In this document: in pieces, positions 33,590-63,868 of the stretch | How positions within the stretch are numbered: the stretch's first letter is position 1 | How the letters are laid out: every line of letters begins with the position of its first letter | Assembly: GCA_009760855.2 (NCBI GenBank) | Contig: WPIO01000105.1 | Span: 1,387,895 to 1,451,894, forward strand | Direction: 5' to 3' | DNA from: Cristatella mucedo | Taxonomy: Eukaryota > Bryozoa > Phylactolaemata > Cristatellidae | DNA length: 64,000 bases | Program-made: the position numbers and the translations under genes | The notes under the pieces: generated by a model | What the model was told of the DNA's origin: nothing | The model's input: only the letters and a program-made list of their open reading frames with translations | The model's database searches: none

Positions 33590-33832
33590 CGGATGATTTT
33601 TCCTGTTTGCTTATGCGTGCTGACACTGTGCATGCTGCCACTAACCATATTTGCATGCTGACCCTGTGCATTCTTACCTCTAACAATATTATGCTTGTTG
33701 TTATTGAGCATGCTGCCACTAACCATTCGATCATGCTTCATTTGCAGCAAATTTAAAGTGCATAGAAAGAGATTGAGTTCTCTGAAGGTGCTATAACAAA
33801 CTTATTGCTAATATTATTATTATTATTCCACG
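33590..33832 (+). mobile_element. truncated LINE 3' end
   Basis: 3' UTR motifs (GCTTATGCGTGCTGACACTG, CACTAACCATTCGATCATGC) and the stem-loop AAAGTGCATAGAAAGAGATT..GGTGCTATAAC with ATT repeats. Confidence 0.8.
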
Positions 33833-34226
33833 AAATTCGTCAGACGAGAATTTATGTTCTCGCTTGCTGCATGCACGCGATTTTCGCTTCAATGCCCTGA
33901 TTTTTCTAGAAGACAGCGAGCACTGTGCGCCACGCAAGACTAGTTTTCTAACAGCTTTTAGCCCCGTGCTCATTCAGTCGAAGTGCGTGACCTCGTGACT
34001 CGGTCATTCTTAAGCTTGGAGCTCAATGAGACCGGTGTAAAATAAAGCTCTAGAGAGCAGACGTTTAGTGGACTGGCTACTAGGGAATCGCGCGCGCTAC
34101 TTATTGTACGAAATCTTAAAATTGTCTCAGGTCTGTCGGCAGGGTCGAGCGAGCCAGTAACGTGGCGGCGTCGATGTGAACCGGTGAGGCGATGTGATGC
34201 GGTGCTTTACACTCGTCTCTTTGCAG

Positions 34227-37546
<3,320 letters not shown>

Positions 37547-37945
37547 CCGAGCGAGCGTCCGCCCGGAGCGACTCCTGCGCCGCTGCGTCCGTGCGCCTGC
37601 GCCGCGCGCGCCCGCCGCGTCTGCGGCGCGAGCGTCCTTCTACGGCGGTCTGAACGCGCAGCGTGAAGTCTTCGGTAGCGATGCTCGCTAGTCTTGACGA
37701 CGGTTCTTCGCATAATACGATGGCGGTTGCTACGACAGCACTAGTTCCGGGCGACCGCGCCCCGAGCTCGCGTTGCACGGTGGCGCTTGGCTTTGCCGCT
37801 AGGGTGGCGTGGCAGCGAGCTGCTGCGTTCTACTAACGCCGTCAAAGACGCGCTTTCTGCCAGCGTTTCGCGCCGCTTTTACGCAACGACGTTTTTTCGT
37901 GCAACGACTGCGCTCTGCGAACGAGATGCAAGCGGACGTCTGCGA
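37547..37945. other. 3' flank of gene A
   Basis: GC-rich. No AATAAA found close to the gene A stop codon. No further exon recognised. Confidence 0.35.
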
Positions 37946-37948
37946 CTG

Positions 37949-37990
<42 letters not shown>
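37946..37990. repeat. (TA)n microsatellite at LINE 5' junction
   Basis: About 20 TA units, followed by AT-rich sequence that meets the 5'-truncated LINE. Confidence 0.9.
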
Positions 37991-37992
<2 letters not shown>

Positions 37993-38017
37993 TAGATTTT
38001 ATATTATATAGATATTA

Positions 38018-38926
38018 TTTCAAAATTGGCTCTGCCAGCATATCTCCAGTTGCATCAGCTCGAAATCTAGGTGTCATATTCCAAAGCGACCTCTCGTTAG
38101 ACGACCACATCAGCTCCACAGTCAAATCAGCCTATTTTCAACTTCATAACATTGCTAAAATTAGGGCTTGTTTAGATAAGGATACCACGTCCAAGTTGGT
38201 CCATGCATTCGTGACATCTCGTCTCCACTTCTGTAACTCACTGCTTACTGGCCTACCAGCATGTGCGATCAGGCGATTGCAGCTGGTGCAAAACTCTGCA
38301 GCTAGGCTTGTCTGTCGTGAGCGTCGCAGTTGCCACATTACTCCACTTCTCGCCGACCTGCACTGGTTACCAGTCAAGCAACGGATTGACTTCAAGGTTT
38401 TGTCGCTCACTTTTAGGTCTCTTCATTCTATGGCTCCAGCCTACCTTTCAGATATACTACCCCATCAGGCAAAGCATCGTACCACTCGCTTTTCGGAATC
38501 CAACAGTCTAGAAATACCTCATACAAACCTTAAATCCTTTGGAGACCGTGCATTTAGCTCGTATGCTCCCACAGCCTGGAACTCCCTCCCGACCTGCATC
38601 AGAACATCCCCTGACCTGACCACATTTAAAAGAAACTTAAAAACATACCTATTTAGGACAGCATTTAGTGGGTCTTTGTGATTCGTCCTCGATGTGCTTA
38701 TGCGTGCTGACACTGTTCATGCTGCCACTAACCACATTTGCATGCTGACCCAGTGCATGTAACCCCTAACCATGTTATTCATTTTGTTTGTTTTTCAAGC
38801 ATGATTTTACTTACTATTCTATTGCGTATCACTTTGCAGCAAATGTAAAGCGCCTAGAAAGAGATTGAGTTCTCTGAGGGCGCTTTATCAAGTGCAATAT
38901 TATTATTATTATTATTATTATTATAT
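38018..38926 (+). mobile_element. 5'-truncated LINE, twin of the 63-kb copy
   Basis: Open from KIGSASISPVASARNLGVIF to LKTYLFRTAFSGSL, then the 3' UTR, AAAGCGCC..GGGCGCTTT stem-loop and (ATT)n. It is almost identical to 62968-63868, sharing the variant 'CTATTGCGTATCACTTTGCA' not seen in other copies. Confidence 0.9.
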
Positions 38927-40020
38927 ACAGCCGCTTCGGAGTCTTAGGTTGCGCATTTTTTAGATCCGAGTGGCTTTCGATGCAGGTTATCAGTTTACCT
39001 GATCCGACGCAAGAAAAAGAAGCAGGGCTGAGCCAGCAAGGCTGTCAGAAAAAAGTAAGTAGCATAGGCGTAGGACGCTTGAAATGGAAGTGTCAAAGTC
39101 GGCAGTAGAAAGGAAGGTCAGTGTCGCTGCGAAAGACTGCCTAAAAAGAGTTGCACGGCCTATGACCTTGTCGCGAACCGGCGGCCATTGCTTGGGCGTC
39201 GTCGGTTTGAAGGCCGAACGTGGGCGTTTCCGCCCCGAAACAGTTAGCCGCGACTGCGCCGTCCGTTCGGCCCGTTTTGAAAAGCGAGGTCACGCCCTCG
39301 TCCCACGCGGGCCAGGGCAACGCCCGCATCTTCTTCCCGTCGCATCCGTCCGCGATGGCCTGCCGTCGGGGCGAGCGCAGGAGCGAGAACGACCACGCTC
39401 CAAGCCGACCCGAGACTCTCCTCGGCGAACGCTCCGGTCTTTCTATCGAGAAATTCCAGCGGCTCTTATCTATAGAGAAACGCTCCAGCGTACACAGAAA
39501 TAGCGCCGCCGACGACGCGGAGCCATCGCACGCTCCGCCGCCGCCGCCGCCGCGTAGTCACCGCGCAAAGCAGAGCGGAAGACGCAGCCTGGCCCGAGGA
39601 AGCGGAAGCCCGAGCTCCAGCTAGAGGTTGGTCGAAGCCGGAAGCGCATGCTCAGAGCCAGCCGACCCCAAGCGGCCCGGGGCCACTGCGGCGGCGCTGC
39701 CGTCGCGCGATTCTAAAGGGAATCTGGCACGCCAATTGTGGCAGAGAAGCCGCGAGAGCCTCAGGGGTTTTTCATCATCTAAACACGAAGGGAAATGGTC
39801 GACATCAAAGACCTACGGCACGAGCGCGGCGGCGCGCGCGTTCGGTTGGTTGTCAATCGGCGAGCGCCGAAACTGTTGGATTGACTGACGCTCTAGAGCG
39901 GTAAACTGAAGCTCCGGCTGCAACTCTCCCTGCGCTGCCTCAGCCGCTCAGCCGCTCGTGGCGGCGCTCCGCTCAACCTTCTTCCTCCTCCTCCCTCAAA
40001 TATTGCTCTCATACTTCTTT
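38927..40020. other. GC-rich unassigned region
   Basis: Open in several frames on both strands (for example 39084-39503 and 39220-39624, +) with Arg/Pro/Ser-rich content and no domain. A (CCG)n run lies near 39536-39553. Confidence 0.35.
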
Positions 40021-40029
40021 CTTATATAC

Positions 40030-40288
<259 letters not shown>

Positions 40289-40289
40289 T

Positions 40290-40972
40290 GTCTTACAGTA
40301 ATAACACTGTTTATAAAGCGCTCTCAGAGAACTCTATCTTCTTTTAGGTGCATTACTTTTGCTGCAAAGAAAGCATGATTGAATGGTCAGTAGTAGCAAG
40401 CTCAATAAAAAAACAAAACAAGAATAACATGGCTAGGGGCGACATGCACAGGGTTAGCATCCAGGTGTGGTTAGTGGCAGCACGCACAGTGTCAGCAAGC
40501 ATGAGTACATGAAGGACGAATCGTAGGGACCCACTAAATGCTGTCCTAAATAGGTGTTTTTAAGGTCTTTTTAAATGTCGTCAAGTCAGGGAATGTTCTG
40601 ACGCAAGTCGGGAGGGAGTTCCAGACTTTGGAAGCATACGAACTAAATGCACGGTCTCCAAAGGATTTGAGGTTTGCACGAGGTACAGGTAAACAGTCAG
40701 ATTCCGAAAAGTGAGTGGTGCGATGCTTGGCCCGGTGGGTGAGTAGATCTGATATGTCGGCTGGAGCCAAAGAATAAACAGACCTGAAAGTGAGTGACAA
40801 CACCTCGAAGTCGATGCGTTGCTTGACTGGGAGCAAGTGCAGGTCGGCGAGAAGTGGTGTGATGTGGCCACTGTGACGCCCACGACAGACAAGCCTAACT
40901 GCAGACTTGTTCGCCAGGTGTAAGCGCCTGATTGCACAGGCCGGTAGACCGGCAAGCAGTGAGTTACTCTTT
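40290..40972 (-). mobile_element. 5'-truncated LINE
   Basis: Minus strand carries NSLLAGLPACAIRRLHL, RHSGHITPLLADLHLLPVKQ, VLSLTFRSVYSLAPADISDL, NLKSFGDRAFSSYASKVWNS and the 3' UTR with tail at 40300. The 5' junction runs into a CT-rich tract. Confidence 0.85.
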
Positions 40973-41019
40973 CTCGCTTGGCCCCCTCTCTCTCTCCCTC
41001 TCTCTGTAAATATACATAT

Positions 41020-41150
41020 AATTAATTTGTATAGCGCCCTAAGAGAACTCAATCTCTATTCTGACGCTTTACATATGCCACGGGGCTAGAGCCCACGACC
41101 TCGGCCTTGGTCGGAGCGAGCACCTTAACCGTTTGGCCAAACCAGCCGGC
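41020..41150 (-). mobile_element. tRNA-derived SINE (family A)
   Basis: GTATAGCGCCCTAAGAGAAC tail, B-box complement GGGGCTAGAGCCCACGACC, then head complement CACCTTAACCGTTTGGCC. Confidence 0.8.
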
Positions 41151-41200
41151 TCTGTGTCTCCCTACCTCGTTTTCTCTCCCTAGCTGATTTAAAGGAAAGG

Positions 41201-41366
41201 CTAGCTGATTTAACAGCCTCTTTTTGTATAGCGACAGAAGAGCCTGAACGGCTATCACCACCGCTTGCAGTGGCGATAAATGATCGCCCACCACAAGATT
41301 CGAACCCACGACCTCGGGGCCGAGGTCGTGAAAAGCAATCACCTTACCTAGTGAGCCATTACGGCT
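41201..41366 (-). mobile_element. tRNA-derived SINE (family B)
   Basis: Close match to the 8234 copy: CAGCCTCTTTTTGTATAGCG, ACCGCTTGCAGTGGCGATAA, GATTCGAACCCACGACCTCG and a TTACCTAGTGAGCCA A-box complement. It ends just before the duplicated gene B 5' flank. Confidence 0.75.
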
Positions 41367-41377
41367 CACCACTCTCA

Positions 41378-42141
41378 ACGCTGACTCTCAGCCTCGTTTT
41401 CCCACTCAACCTCTACTCACCCACTTTCCCACCACACCCATTCTTCATCCTAGGCGTTGCATAAATAACTGCCGTTGCATTAGGGCCTCGCCAACCGTAG
41501 GTGGAAGCGCTGTTGTCATTAATCACCCCGACCGGCGCGGCTCGGCCCGTTGGGCGTGGGAAGTGGTCGCGCCACGCCCTCAGGCTGCTGCTGCTCCCGC
41601 CGGTAGAGACAGCTCACTGTCCTCGTGGCCGAGCTGGGCTCAAGGAGGGCGGGCACGTTGAACGCGCTCCGACGACCGCTACCGGAGGCAATTCCTATTA
41701 GGATCCTCCGCTAGGATTAGCTGCCATCCATCTATTTCGCGTGAGCCGATTGCTCGCCAAAAGTAAACTTCAGCGTCGGTCAGCGATGTAAGAGCGTGCC
41801 ATCGGCCAGAGCGTCGCTCTCCCGACGCATCTGGCCGAGCATCCCGCGAGCGAGCGCACTCGAGCGTGGCCGCTCCTTCCCTGCCCCGCCCCCCCGAGTA
41901 TTCGGTCCCGTCGTGGAGTCCCGTTCACGCGACGTCCCTCTTCGCCCAGGTGCTATTCCTTTGCGCACATAACCCGCCTCGACTCTGAACGGTCAGGCCC
42001 GAGCCGGACGTCACCCAGGTGTCTTGGTGTCCTTGGGCTGACGTGCCGACGGCCCCGGTCGCCCTCGAGCCGCCGTCGCCTACGCGTCGCCGTCGGGAGC
42101 GAGCGTCACGCGCAGGCGCAGACCCGCCGGATTCGGCCAAG
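41378..42141. repeat. duplicated 5' flank of gene B, copy 1
   Basis: 764 bp matching 49365-50146 in the same orientation. The first ~485 bp look about 99% identical; the remaining ~280 bp have many substitutions and indels. The segment ends about 140 bp before the gene B start codon and may include its promoter and 5' UTR (inferred from position and GC content). Confidence 0.9.
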
Positions 42142-42284
42142 GTCGCCGCAAGGCGAGCGCACACAAAGGCCCGTCAGCTCCTGCGCAGCGGTCGGTCGCT
42201 AACGACCTCGTCTGCTCTCTCTCGTCTGCTTGATCCGTCGCAGCAGCAGCAGCAGCTGCTGGGTCAGCAGCGTCTCTCGTAGCC

Positions 42285-57064
<14,780 letters not shown>

Positions 57065-57920
57065 GGCGCTTCCGGATGAAGCCGTCACGTGGCACCTGCG
57101 TCGTCGCGGACAGGAGCGAAGCCGCCTCTTTCGTTAGCGACGGCGCTACTTTCGTCTCGGAGAGCACTGCGTCCGCCGCGCCAGCGACTACTAATTCGAT
57201 GGCGCTCAAGCGATCGAGATGCTCAGCATGCTTCCGACGGACAGCGAGCCCACGCGATTTCTCGCGCGCATCGTTCTTTTTACCGGCTGAGCTCGAGCCG
57301 GGGGGCGGGCGGCCGGGCGGCCGGGCGGCTGCGACCTCTGCGCTCGCCTGCCGGTCTCGGATTCCTCTGCGCGAGAGAGCAAGATCGTCGCGCTGCTGCT
57401 GCAGTGTCGGTGCGACGACTACGACGACGAGCGGCGGCGGCGGCGGTCGTCTGCTGCTCGCCCGCCCATTCCGAGGCTGCGAAAGGCCAGCTCGAGCGCA
57501 CGACTGGCGTCGACGCAGAACGGAAGCGCGCGGAGCTCGCGCGAGACCGACTTGCCCGCGCGCAGTCCCGCACGGCGTCGGGTGCGCTCGCCGCCGCTCA
57601 CTCGGCAATACTGACGGCGAAGGCAGACACTACTTCTCGGTTGCTCGCGTCAGTGCGCCCGCGCCGCTCTCGTCGGCGGCGGAGGCGGCGCTCGACGTGT
57701 CGGGCGGGTGAACGCGATAGAGCCCGCGCGCGCACGCACGCGCTGCAGAGCCGGGCCCGCCGACTCGACATCGTGCCGCCGCCGCCGACGTTCGTCACTC
57801 TGCTGCGACCTTGACCATCGTTCGTCCTATGGGTGACAGCTCCGACAGCTATCCGAGGCGTTATGCGAGCCACTAGCGCCAGCGACGACTCGCCGTTGCT
57901 GGTAGCGTCAATGTACACCC
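57065..57920. other. GC-rich 3' flank of gene B
   Basis: Very GC- and CpG-rich, open in up to five frames with Arg/Ala/Ser-rich content. No domain and no AATAAA. It may include 3' UTR or a neighbouring gene's CpG island. Confidence 0.35.
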
Positions 57921-57924
57921 ACTC

Positions 57925-58300
57925 GTTAGTATCCAATCTTTAATGCAACGCCGTAGAATCTTGTGAGTGACAGAATCTTGAAGTCGCTGCTCTGTGCGGA
58001 GCCTGTGCAGAGCTGTGTCAGAGCTGGCGTGGCTATGGCTGCTGCTGCGTTTATGACAGACAAGCCTTCCGGTCGTACACTGCATCGTTTTTAGGCGTCT
58101 TATTGCATTGACCGGAAGGCCTGGAAGTAGTGAGTTCCGCGAGTCTGGACGGGATGTCACAAAAGCATCAACCAGTGCAGGAGTTGAGGCGAGCCCTTTT
58201 TGAGGATGAGTCTTGCCAATTTCAGTGTTACACTGGGTTAGCGCATAACTAATAATTTGGTTTAATCGTAATTTAATTTGAGAACTTTTACCGCCATCCA
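57925..58300 (-). mobile_element. LINE C-terminal remnant
   Basis: Minus strand: DSRNSLLPGLPVNAIRRLKT, CTTGRLVCHKRSSSH, then LHRLRTEQRLQDSVTHKILR, a decayed form of the CNSLLTGLPxxxIRRLQxVQN..HWLPV motif. Confidence 0.7.
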
Positions 58301-58997
58301 GGAGTGAATGTCAACAATACATGCTGCAAGACAGTTCGGGGAGTGGTGGTATACTCGCCGTTCAGTGACGCTTGGACAGGCCAAAATGGGGAGGCTTTGG
58401 GAGCAATATCTCCTGAGACCTGAGGTTTATCTTACACAATTTTTTAATTTTCATATAATGGGAGCCGACAGTACGATCGCCGTCCTACTGTACCAGCATT
58501 AACTTTTGTTTGATGCAACAACTGCTGCCATGCTGAATTTAAGACACGCTTAGAGAATAAATGTCGCAGCGTACGGTTGATATCTAAATATGGAAGTCTG
58601 TCAAATGCGAAGACTTTATAGTATGCATTCATCAAATATACCGAATCCTCTCAAAAGATGTAGGTAACTTGGGCAACAATACCTGAACTTGAAAAAAATT
58701 GAAAAGTTATAAAGACCTAACAATGAAGAATGATTGCAGACTGAAAATTTCAACGACGCTCGAGGCCATGTATAGCGATACAAATTCTTACCATCATATC
58801 CTCCAAAAGGAAACAAGATTATGGATGCGCAAGTCTCGGCAAAACTCGTTTTTGAAATTTCCCTTCGATCGGCGGAATATTGGCCGAAATATGTAATTTA
58901 CATGGTGCAACGCTGCACTGCCAAGGAAACTGCTTAGAAGTCACAATCGTGTGCCTTAAAAGCAATGAGCATTTATATCAATGTGCCAAAGTTAAAA
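58301..58997. other. intergenic, nothing recognised
   Basis: AT-rich, no motif. Confidence 0.3.
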
Positions 58998-59162
58998 AAT
59001 ATATAATTCATTTGTATAGCGCCCCAAGAGAACTTGATCACTTTTTCACTTATTCAGTTATTCACTTAATCACTTATTCAAGCGCTTCACCTACGCCTCG
59101 GGGCTCGAGCCCACGACCTCAGCCAGATCTTGGTCGGGGGCGAGCACCTTAACCGCTGTACC
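58998..59162 (-). mobile_element. tRNA-derived SINE (family A) with expanded tail region
   Basis: GTATAGCGCCCCAAGAGAAC, then an inserted TTCACTTATTCAG/TTAATCACTTA repeat, then AAGCGCTTCACC, the B-box complement GGGGCTCGAGCCCACGACC and the head complement. Confidence 0.8.
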
Positions 59163-59575
59163 AAAAAAGTTGGAAAGCAAGGCGCATGTTAAAGAGATCT
59201 GCTGATGTTGTCTTTTAGTGAAGTTGCATCCGCTTTACTTCCAGGTTAGACTGATGTCTCAGCGTGAGTATTTTTTTCCCTTTTGTGCGCAAATCCTGCA
59301 AAGCTCTGGATTGCATTTTAGTATGCTTGTAGTCTGTGAGAAGGCGTCCTAAGCCGAAAATCCATTGCTGATTGACCCATTTAAGAAGTCGTTTTCTCCA
59401 CTTTGGCTTTAAGCAGAATCCGCTATTCTTCGATGCGTACGATCTACTGCATTTTTTGGAAGCCTCGATGTCAGAGCTCAGATTCATGATTGCAGCTGTA
59501 CTTCTTTCATGCTCATCATCGCAGCTTGCCCGTCACATTTACCAACGCATTTATCGAGCACACTTTTCGCGCTCA
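59163..59575 (-). other. unassigned 90-codon frame
   Basis: A minus-strand frame (59487-59215) is Lys/Arg-rich (SGFCLKPKWRKRLLKWVNQQ). No recognised family. It could be a transposase scrap or chance. Confidence 0.3.
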
Positions 59576-59700
59576 TATAATATATAATATCTAATAATAA
59601 AAAATATATAATATATATATAATATAATATCTAATCATAATATAATATATAATATAATATCTAATAGTAATTTACTATAATTATATAATATCTCATTCTC
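59576..59700. repeat. AT-rich ATAATATCTAATA repeats
   Basis: Several imperfect units of TATAATATAATATCTAATA. Confidence 0.8.
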
Positions 59701-59724
59701 TATCGCTTTGTCTTGACGGTAATC

Positions 59725-60775
59725 AGCTGTATTTATCATTTAAACAGTCGGAATCTGCTTCAGCGACTAATAAACTGAATGCTTGCCTCGCAGACATCCA
59801 GTCCTGGATGGCGGCCAATTTTCATTAAACTTAACGACGATACACCGGAACTGCTACTCATAGGACACCCTAAGAGTGTGGCTAAACTAGAAGACTGTTT
59901 GCTTTTACAATATGGATGCTGCTGTACGACCGCCACCGTGTGCTCATAATTTAGGTGCCTTCTCTGATGACTGCCTAAATTTTGAAAGTTTCATTAAGAA
60001 AACTGCCTTCACAGCTAGCTATCACGTCCAATCCCTATTAGGGACTCTCTACCGCGGGGCTTACCAAAATTAACTAGCACCCTGATTCTGTGTCGGCTAA
60101 ACTAGTGCAATTTCATTTTGGCCGGGCTAATGAAAAATGCCACTAGGCCACTGCAGGTGGTGATGAATATGGATGTAAGGCTATATAAAAATTCCCGAGG
60201 TTTTCCACGTGCCTCATTTTCTGAAGGAGCTTCGATGGCTTCCGGTTGATCGATGGATACAGAATCAAGTTCTTACGCTGACCCAAAAGGTCTGCCACGC
60301 CTTGGCTCCTTCGTACGTAGCTAAACTGCAGTGAACTGCAGCATCCGTCTCGACCTTCTCAGGTCCTCTATATACAATAAATTATAATAATATTTATAAT
60401 TATTATAATAATAAATAATATACAATAAATTAGCTGCTCAGATACTTAGCTCGAAGACCACTGGCTTTTCCTCTGAAGGTCCTAGACAGCGGGACTCACT
60501 CACACCAAAGTTCGTACGTAAGAACGTCTACTCTCCTGCTGCGACAGTAGCACATCCGCTTCAGCCGTTCTGGACCTCTACTTTATTCCCCGATTTTACT
60601 CGCTATCACAGATCCTGCGCTCCGGACTAACTTTTCTCTCTGTTGCACGAGATGAAATCCGTTGGCTACCGAATACGTATCGAAAGCCGCTTTAACAGTG
60701 AGCGCGCTATGAAGAACTCTCTTGTGTAACACCCACTTAGTCTTTGTGGAGCTACAGACAAACATAAGTAGCACA
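59725..60775 (+). mobile_element. family 2 LINE, C-terminal half, decayed
   Basis: Aligned with 14870-15160 (KLNACLADIQSWMAANF, LLLIGHPKSVAKLE, VRPPPCAHNLGAFSDDCLNF) and then with 28760-29380 (FSSEGPRQRDS, YSPAATVAHPLQPFW). It extends beyond the deletion seen in the 12.8-kb copy, so the two together outline this family's C-terminus. Confidence 0.7.
60370..60432. repeat. AT-rich insert with 15-bp direct repeats
   Basis: ATATACAATAAATTA at 60370-60384 and 60418-60432 flanks ATAAT-rich sequence and splits LINE coding (..VLYIQ / YNKLAAQI..). Confidence 0.8.
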
Positions 60776-60849
60776 TTATAAAGGCTTAACATGGACTCAG
60801 CGAACCGCCCAAGTTTCACCTTAAACTGGTAAATTGAACTAGTCTCTAG

Positions 60850-60937
60850 TTTTTGGTATATAAATACTATAATAAATACTATAATAAATAATAAATAATA
60901 ATAATAAATACTATAAATATTTTTGGTATATAAATAC
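60850..60937. repeat. AT-rich insert with 18-bp direct repeats
   Basis: TTTTTGGTATATAAATAC at 60850-60867 and 60920-60937 flanks (ATAATAA)n-like sequence. Confidence 0.85.
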
Positions 60938-61124
60938 AGTCCTTGTCCTTAAATACCAACCATGCTTTCCGTGTCCATCCATACAACTTTACCCATCGCT
61001 AGCTTCGCCATCCACTATAGAGCCTGCTACCGTGAATAAGCAACTAAAGAGATCTAAAACCTAGTGATATGTACTCATGTAAATAAACCAAAAAAATTTC
61101 TTTATAACATGCATTTACACACGA

Positions 61125-61300
61125 TTTCGCTTATAGGAAAACGCTTGGGCTAGCAAATGGCCATTCTTATAGGCGGAGCATTCCCTAATGCAGAGTGAGA
61201 CTATAGCTAGAGTAAATCTGTGACGCGGCACTGCGGTTCTTGTAAGCAAAATATTCCTATATACGATATTCTTCCACGTGGAGTCGACTGTATTTGCTTT
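61125..61300 (+). repeat. unclassified interspersed repeat, copy 2
   Basis: Partner of 370-548, same orientation. See that entry. Confidence 0.55.
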
Positions 61301-61529
61301 GAATAAACGCATTCAGATTCCAAGTTCTGGACAGCTACTAATACTAAAACAGAATGCGCTCCGATAGTTTCTGGCGGACTCTGCTTTCCACAGGTTGTTG
61401 TCTGCGTTTCTTTCCTAAATTGGAGCAAGTGAATCTTCGCAAATAATTCTGCCGTGCTTTAAATAAATATATAGTAAATACATATATATATTATAAGCTC
61501 GCCTGAATATTTCCAACCGTCATGTCTAT

Positions 61530-63868
61530 AATATGCGAGGTATGGCGATCTGTCATCACTGGTAGATTGCTACAACACGACACTAGCTGACACGCTCGAC
61601 GAGTTTGCACCTTTGACAAAGCGCACTGTGCGCCCCCGCCCAGACGGCCTATGGTTTACCACAGACATTAAACTAGCCAAGTCTACTAAACGAAAGCTTG
61701 AAAAGGCATACAAAAGATCCGGACTAACTGTCCATCGACAGGCATATGAAGACTACTGTAGGTCGTACCAATCGATCCTAGCAAAGGCTAAGTCAAGCTT
61801 CTATAGAAACATTGTTGAATCACAGATGCACAATCCAAAAATGCTGATGTCGACAATAAACCATCTCCTCAACCGTTCACAGGTTAGCTCCTTACCTGAT
61901 GATCCTTGTGATGATCTAGCCGATCGCTTCTCTCGATTCCTTGTGCAGAAGATAGACAAAATCAGGGAATCCATCCCTGCGATGACAACCTTCCCACTAG
62001 AATGCTGTTCCTCGGTTCCTGGCTGCGCCTCAATGTCTGCATTTAAACAGGTCACTAGTGATGTAGTCCTAAAGCTCGTATCTCAATCAAAGAAGACAAC
62101 AAGTCCACTGGACCCTATTCCCACTGTCCTGCTCCTACGTTGCATTGATCTGCTGCTGCCATGCATAACCAACATCATTAATATGTCATTAGCCTCAGGT
62201 CAGGTCCCAGCACCTTTCAAAAAAGCTGTAGTCAGGCCACTTCTCAAGAAAGCTACACTAGACCAAGAGAACTTAAGCAACTACCGCCTAGTCTCCCTTC
62301 TACCATTCCTATCAAAGACACTGGAACGGGTCGTGGCAGACCAGCTGAACTCGTATATCGAAACCTCACACCTTGCTAGTAAGTTCCAGTCTGGCTTTAG
62401 AGCTAATCACTCCACAGAATAAGCATTGCTTCGGGTATACAACGACCTACTTAGGAATGCAGACATGGGTAGAGTGTCTCTTCTTGTTTTGCTCGATCTT
62501 TCGGCAGCTTTTGATACCATCGATCACAAAGTACTTCTAGAGCGCCTCTCATCTCGCCTGGGCATCACTGGCACTGCTCTGCAGTGGTTCAGGTCCTATC
62601 TCAGTGGGAGACTCCAGAGTGTTGACGTGAATGGACAAAGATCATCTGAAGTACCTCTAAAATATGGAGTACCTCAGGGCTCTGTGCTAGGTCCGGTCCT
62701 TTTCACCGTTTATACTCTCCCTCTCGCTGATGTGATTGTCAAGCACAATCTAGGCTTTCACTTCTATGCGGATGACACTCAGTTGTACCTTTGCTTTGAT
62801 CCCTCCCAGCCTTCGAGCACCTCAAATTCTCTCAACTCACTTGCTGCATGCATTGATGATATCCGATCATGGATGGCAGCAAATTTTCTAAAACTAAACG
62901 ATGATAAAACTAACTTACTAGTTATGGGCAAACCTAGTGTTATTCAGAAATTGGAAAGGCTGACTTCAAAATTGGCTCTGCCAGCATATCTCCAGTTGCA
63001 TCAGCTCGAAATCTAGGTGTCATATTCCAAAGCGACCTCTCGTTAGACGACCACATCAGCTCCACAGTCAAATCAGCCTATTTTCAGCTTCATAACATTG
63101 CTAAAATTAGGGCTTGTTTAGATAAGGATACCACGTCCAAGTTGGTCCATGCATTCGTGACATCTCGTCTCGACTTCTGCAACTCACTGCTTACAGGCCT
63201 ACCAGCATGTGCGATCAGGCGATTGCAGCTGGTGCAAAAACTCTGCAGCTAGGCTTGTCTGTCGTGAGCGTCGCAGTTACCACATTACTCCACTTCTCGC
63301 CGACCTGCACTGGCTACCAGTCAAGCAACGGATTGACTTCAAGGTTTTGTCGCTCACTTTTAGGTCTCTTCATTCTATGGCTCCAGCCTACCTTTCAGAT
63401 ATACTACCCCATCAGGCAAAGCATCGTACCACTAGCTTTTCGGAATCCAACAGTCTAGAAATACCTCGTACAAACCTTAAATCCTTTGGAGACCGTGCAT
63501 TTAGCTCGTATGCTCCCACAGCCTGGAACTCCCTCCCGACCTGCATCAGAATATCCCCTGACCTGACCACATTTAAAAGAAACTTAAAAACATACCTATT
63601 TAGGACAGCATTTAGTGGGTCCTTGTGATTCGTCCTCGATGTGCTTTTGCGTGCTGACACTGTTCATGCTGCCACTAACCACATTTGCATGCTGACCCAG
63701 TACATGTAACCCCTAACCATGTTATTCATTTGGTTTGTTTTTCAAGCATGATTTTACTTACTATTCTATTGCGTATCACTTTGCAGCAAATGTAAAGCGC
63801 CTAGAAAGAGATTGAGTTCTCTGAGGGCGCTTTATCAAGTGCAATATTATTATTATTATTATTATTAA
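61530..63868 (+). mobile_element. L2/CR1-like LINE, best preserved RT copy in the window
   Basis: Covers the endonuclease-RT linker, the full RT and the C-terminal domain. Marks in order: LADTLDEFAPLTKRTVRPRP, FKKAVVRPLLKKATLDQENL, NYRLVSLLPFLSKTLERVVA, FQSGFRANHSTE, LDLSAAFDTIDHKVL, GVPQGSVLGPVLFTVY, the catalytic FYADDTQLY at 62762-62788, and ANFLKLNDDKTNLLVMGKP. Then RRLQLVQ, HWLPVKQRIDFKVLSLTFRS and a 3' UTR with the AAAGCGCC stem-loop and (ATT)n. It is 5'-truncated (no endonuclease). One stop (TAA at 62420-62422) and two single-base frameshifts (a loss near 62966-62970, and an extra A in the run near 63235) inactivate it. Confidence 0.92.

Noticed and set aside
41501-41701. Identical 66-codon frames at 41501 and 49488
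   Set aside because: Identity reflects the duplicated DNA segment, not selection on protein. No domain or splice support.
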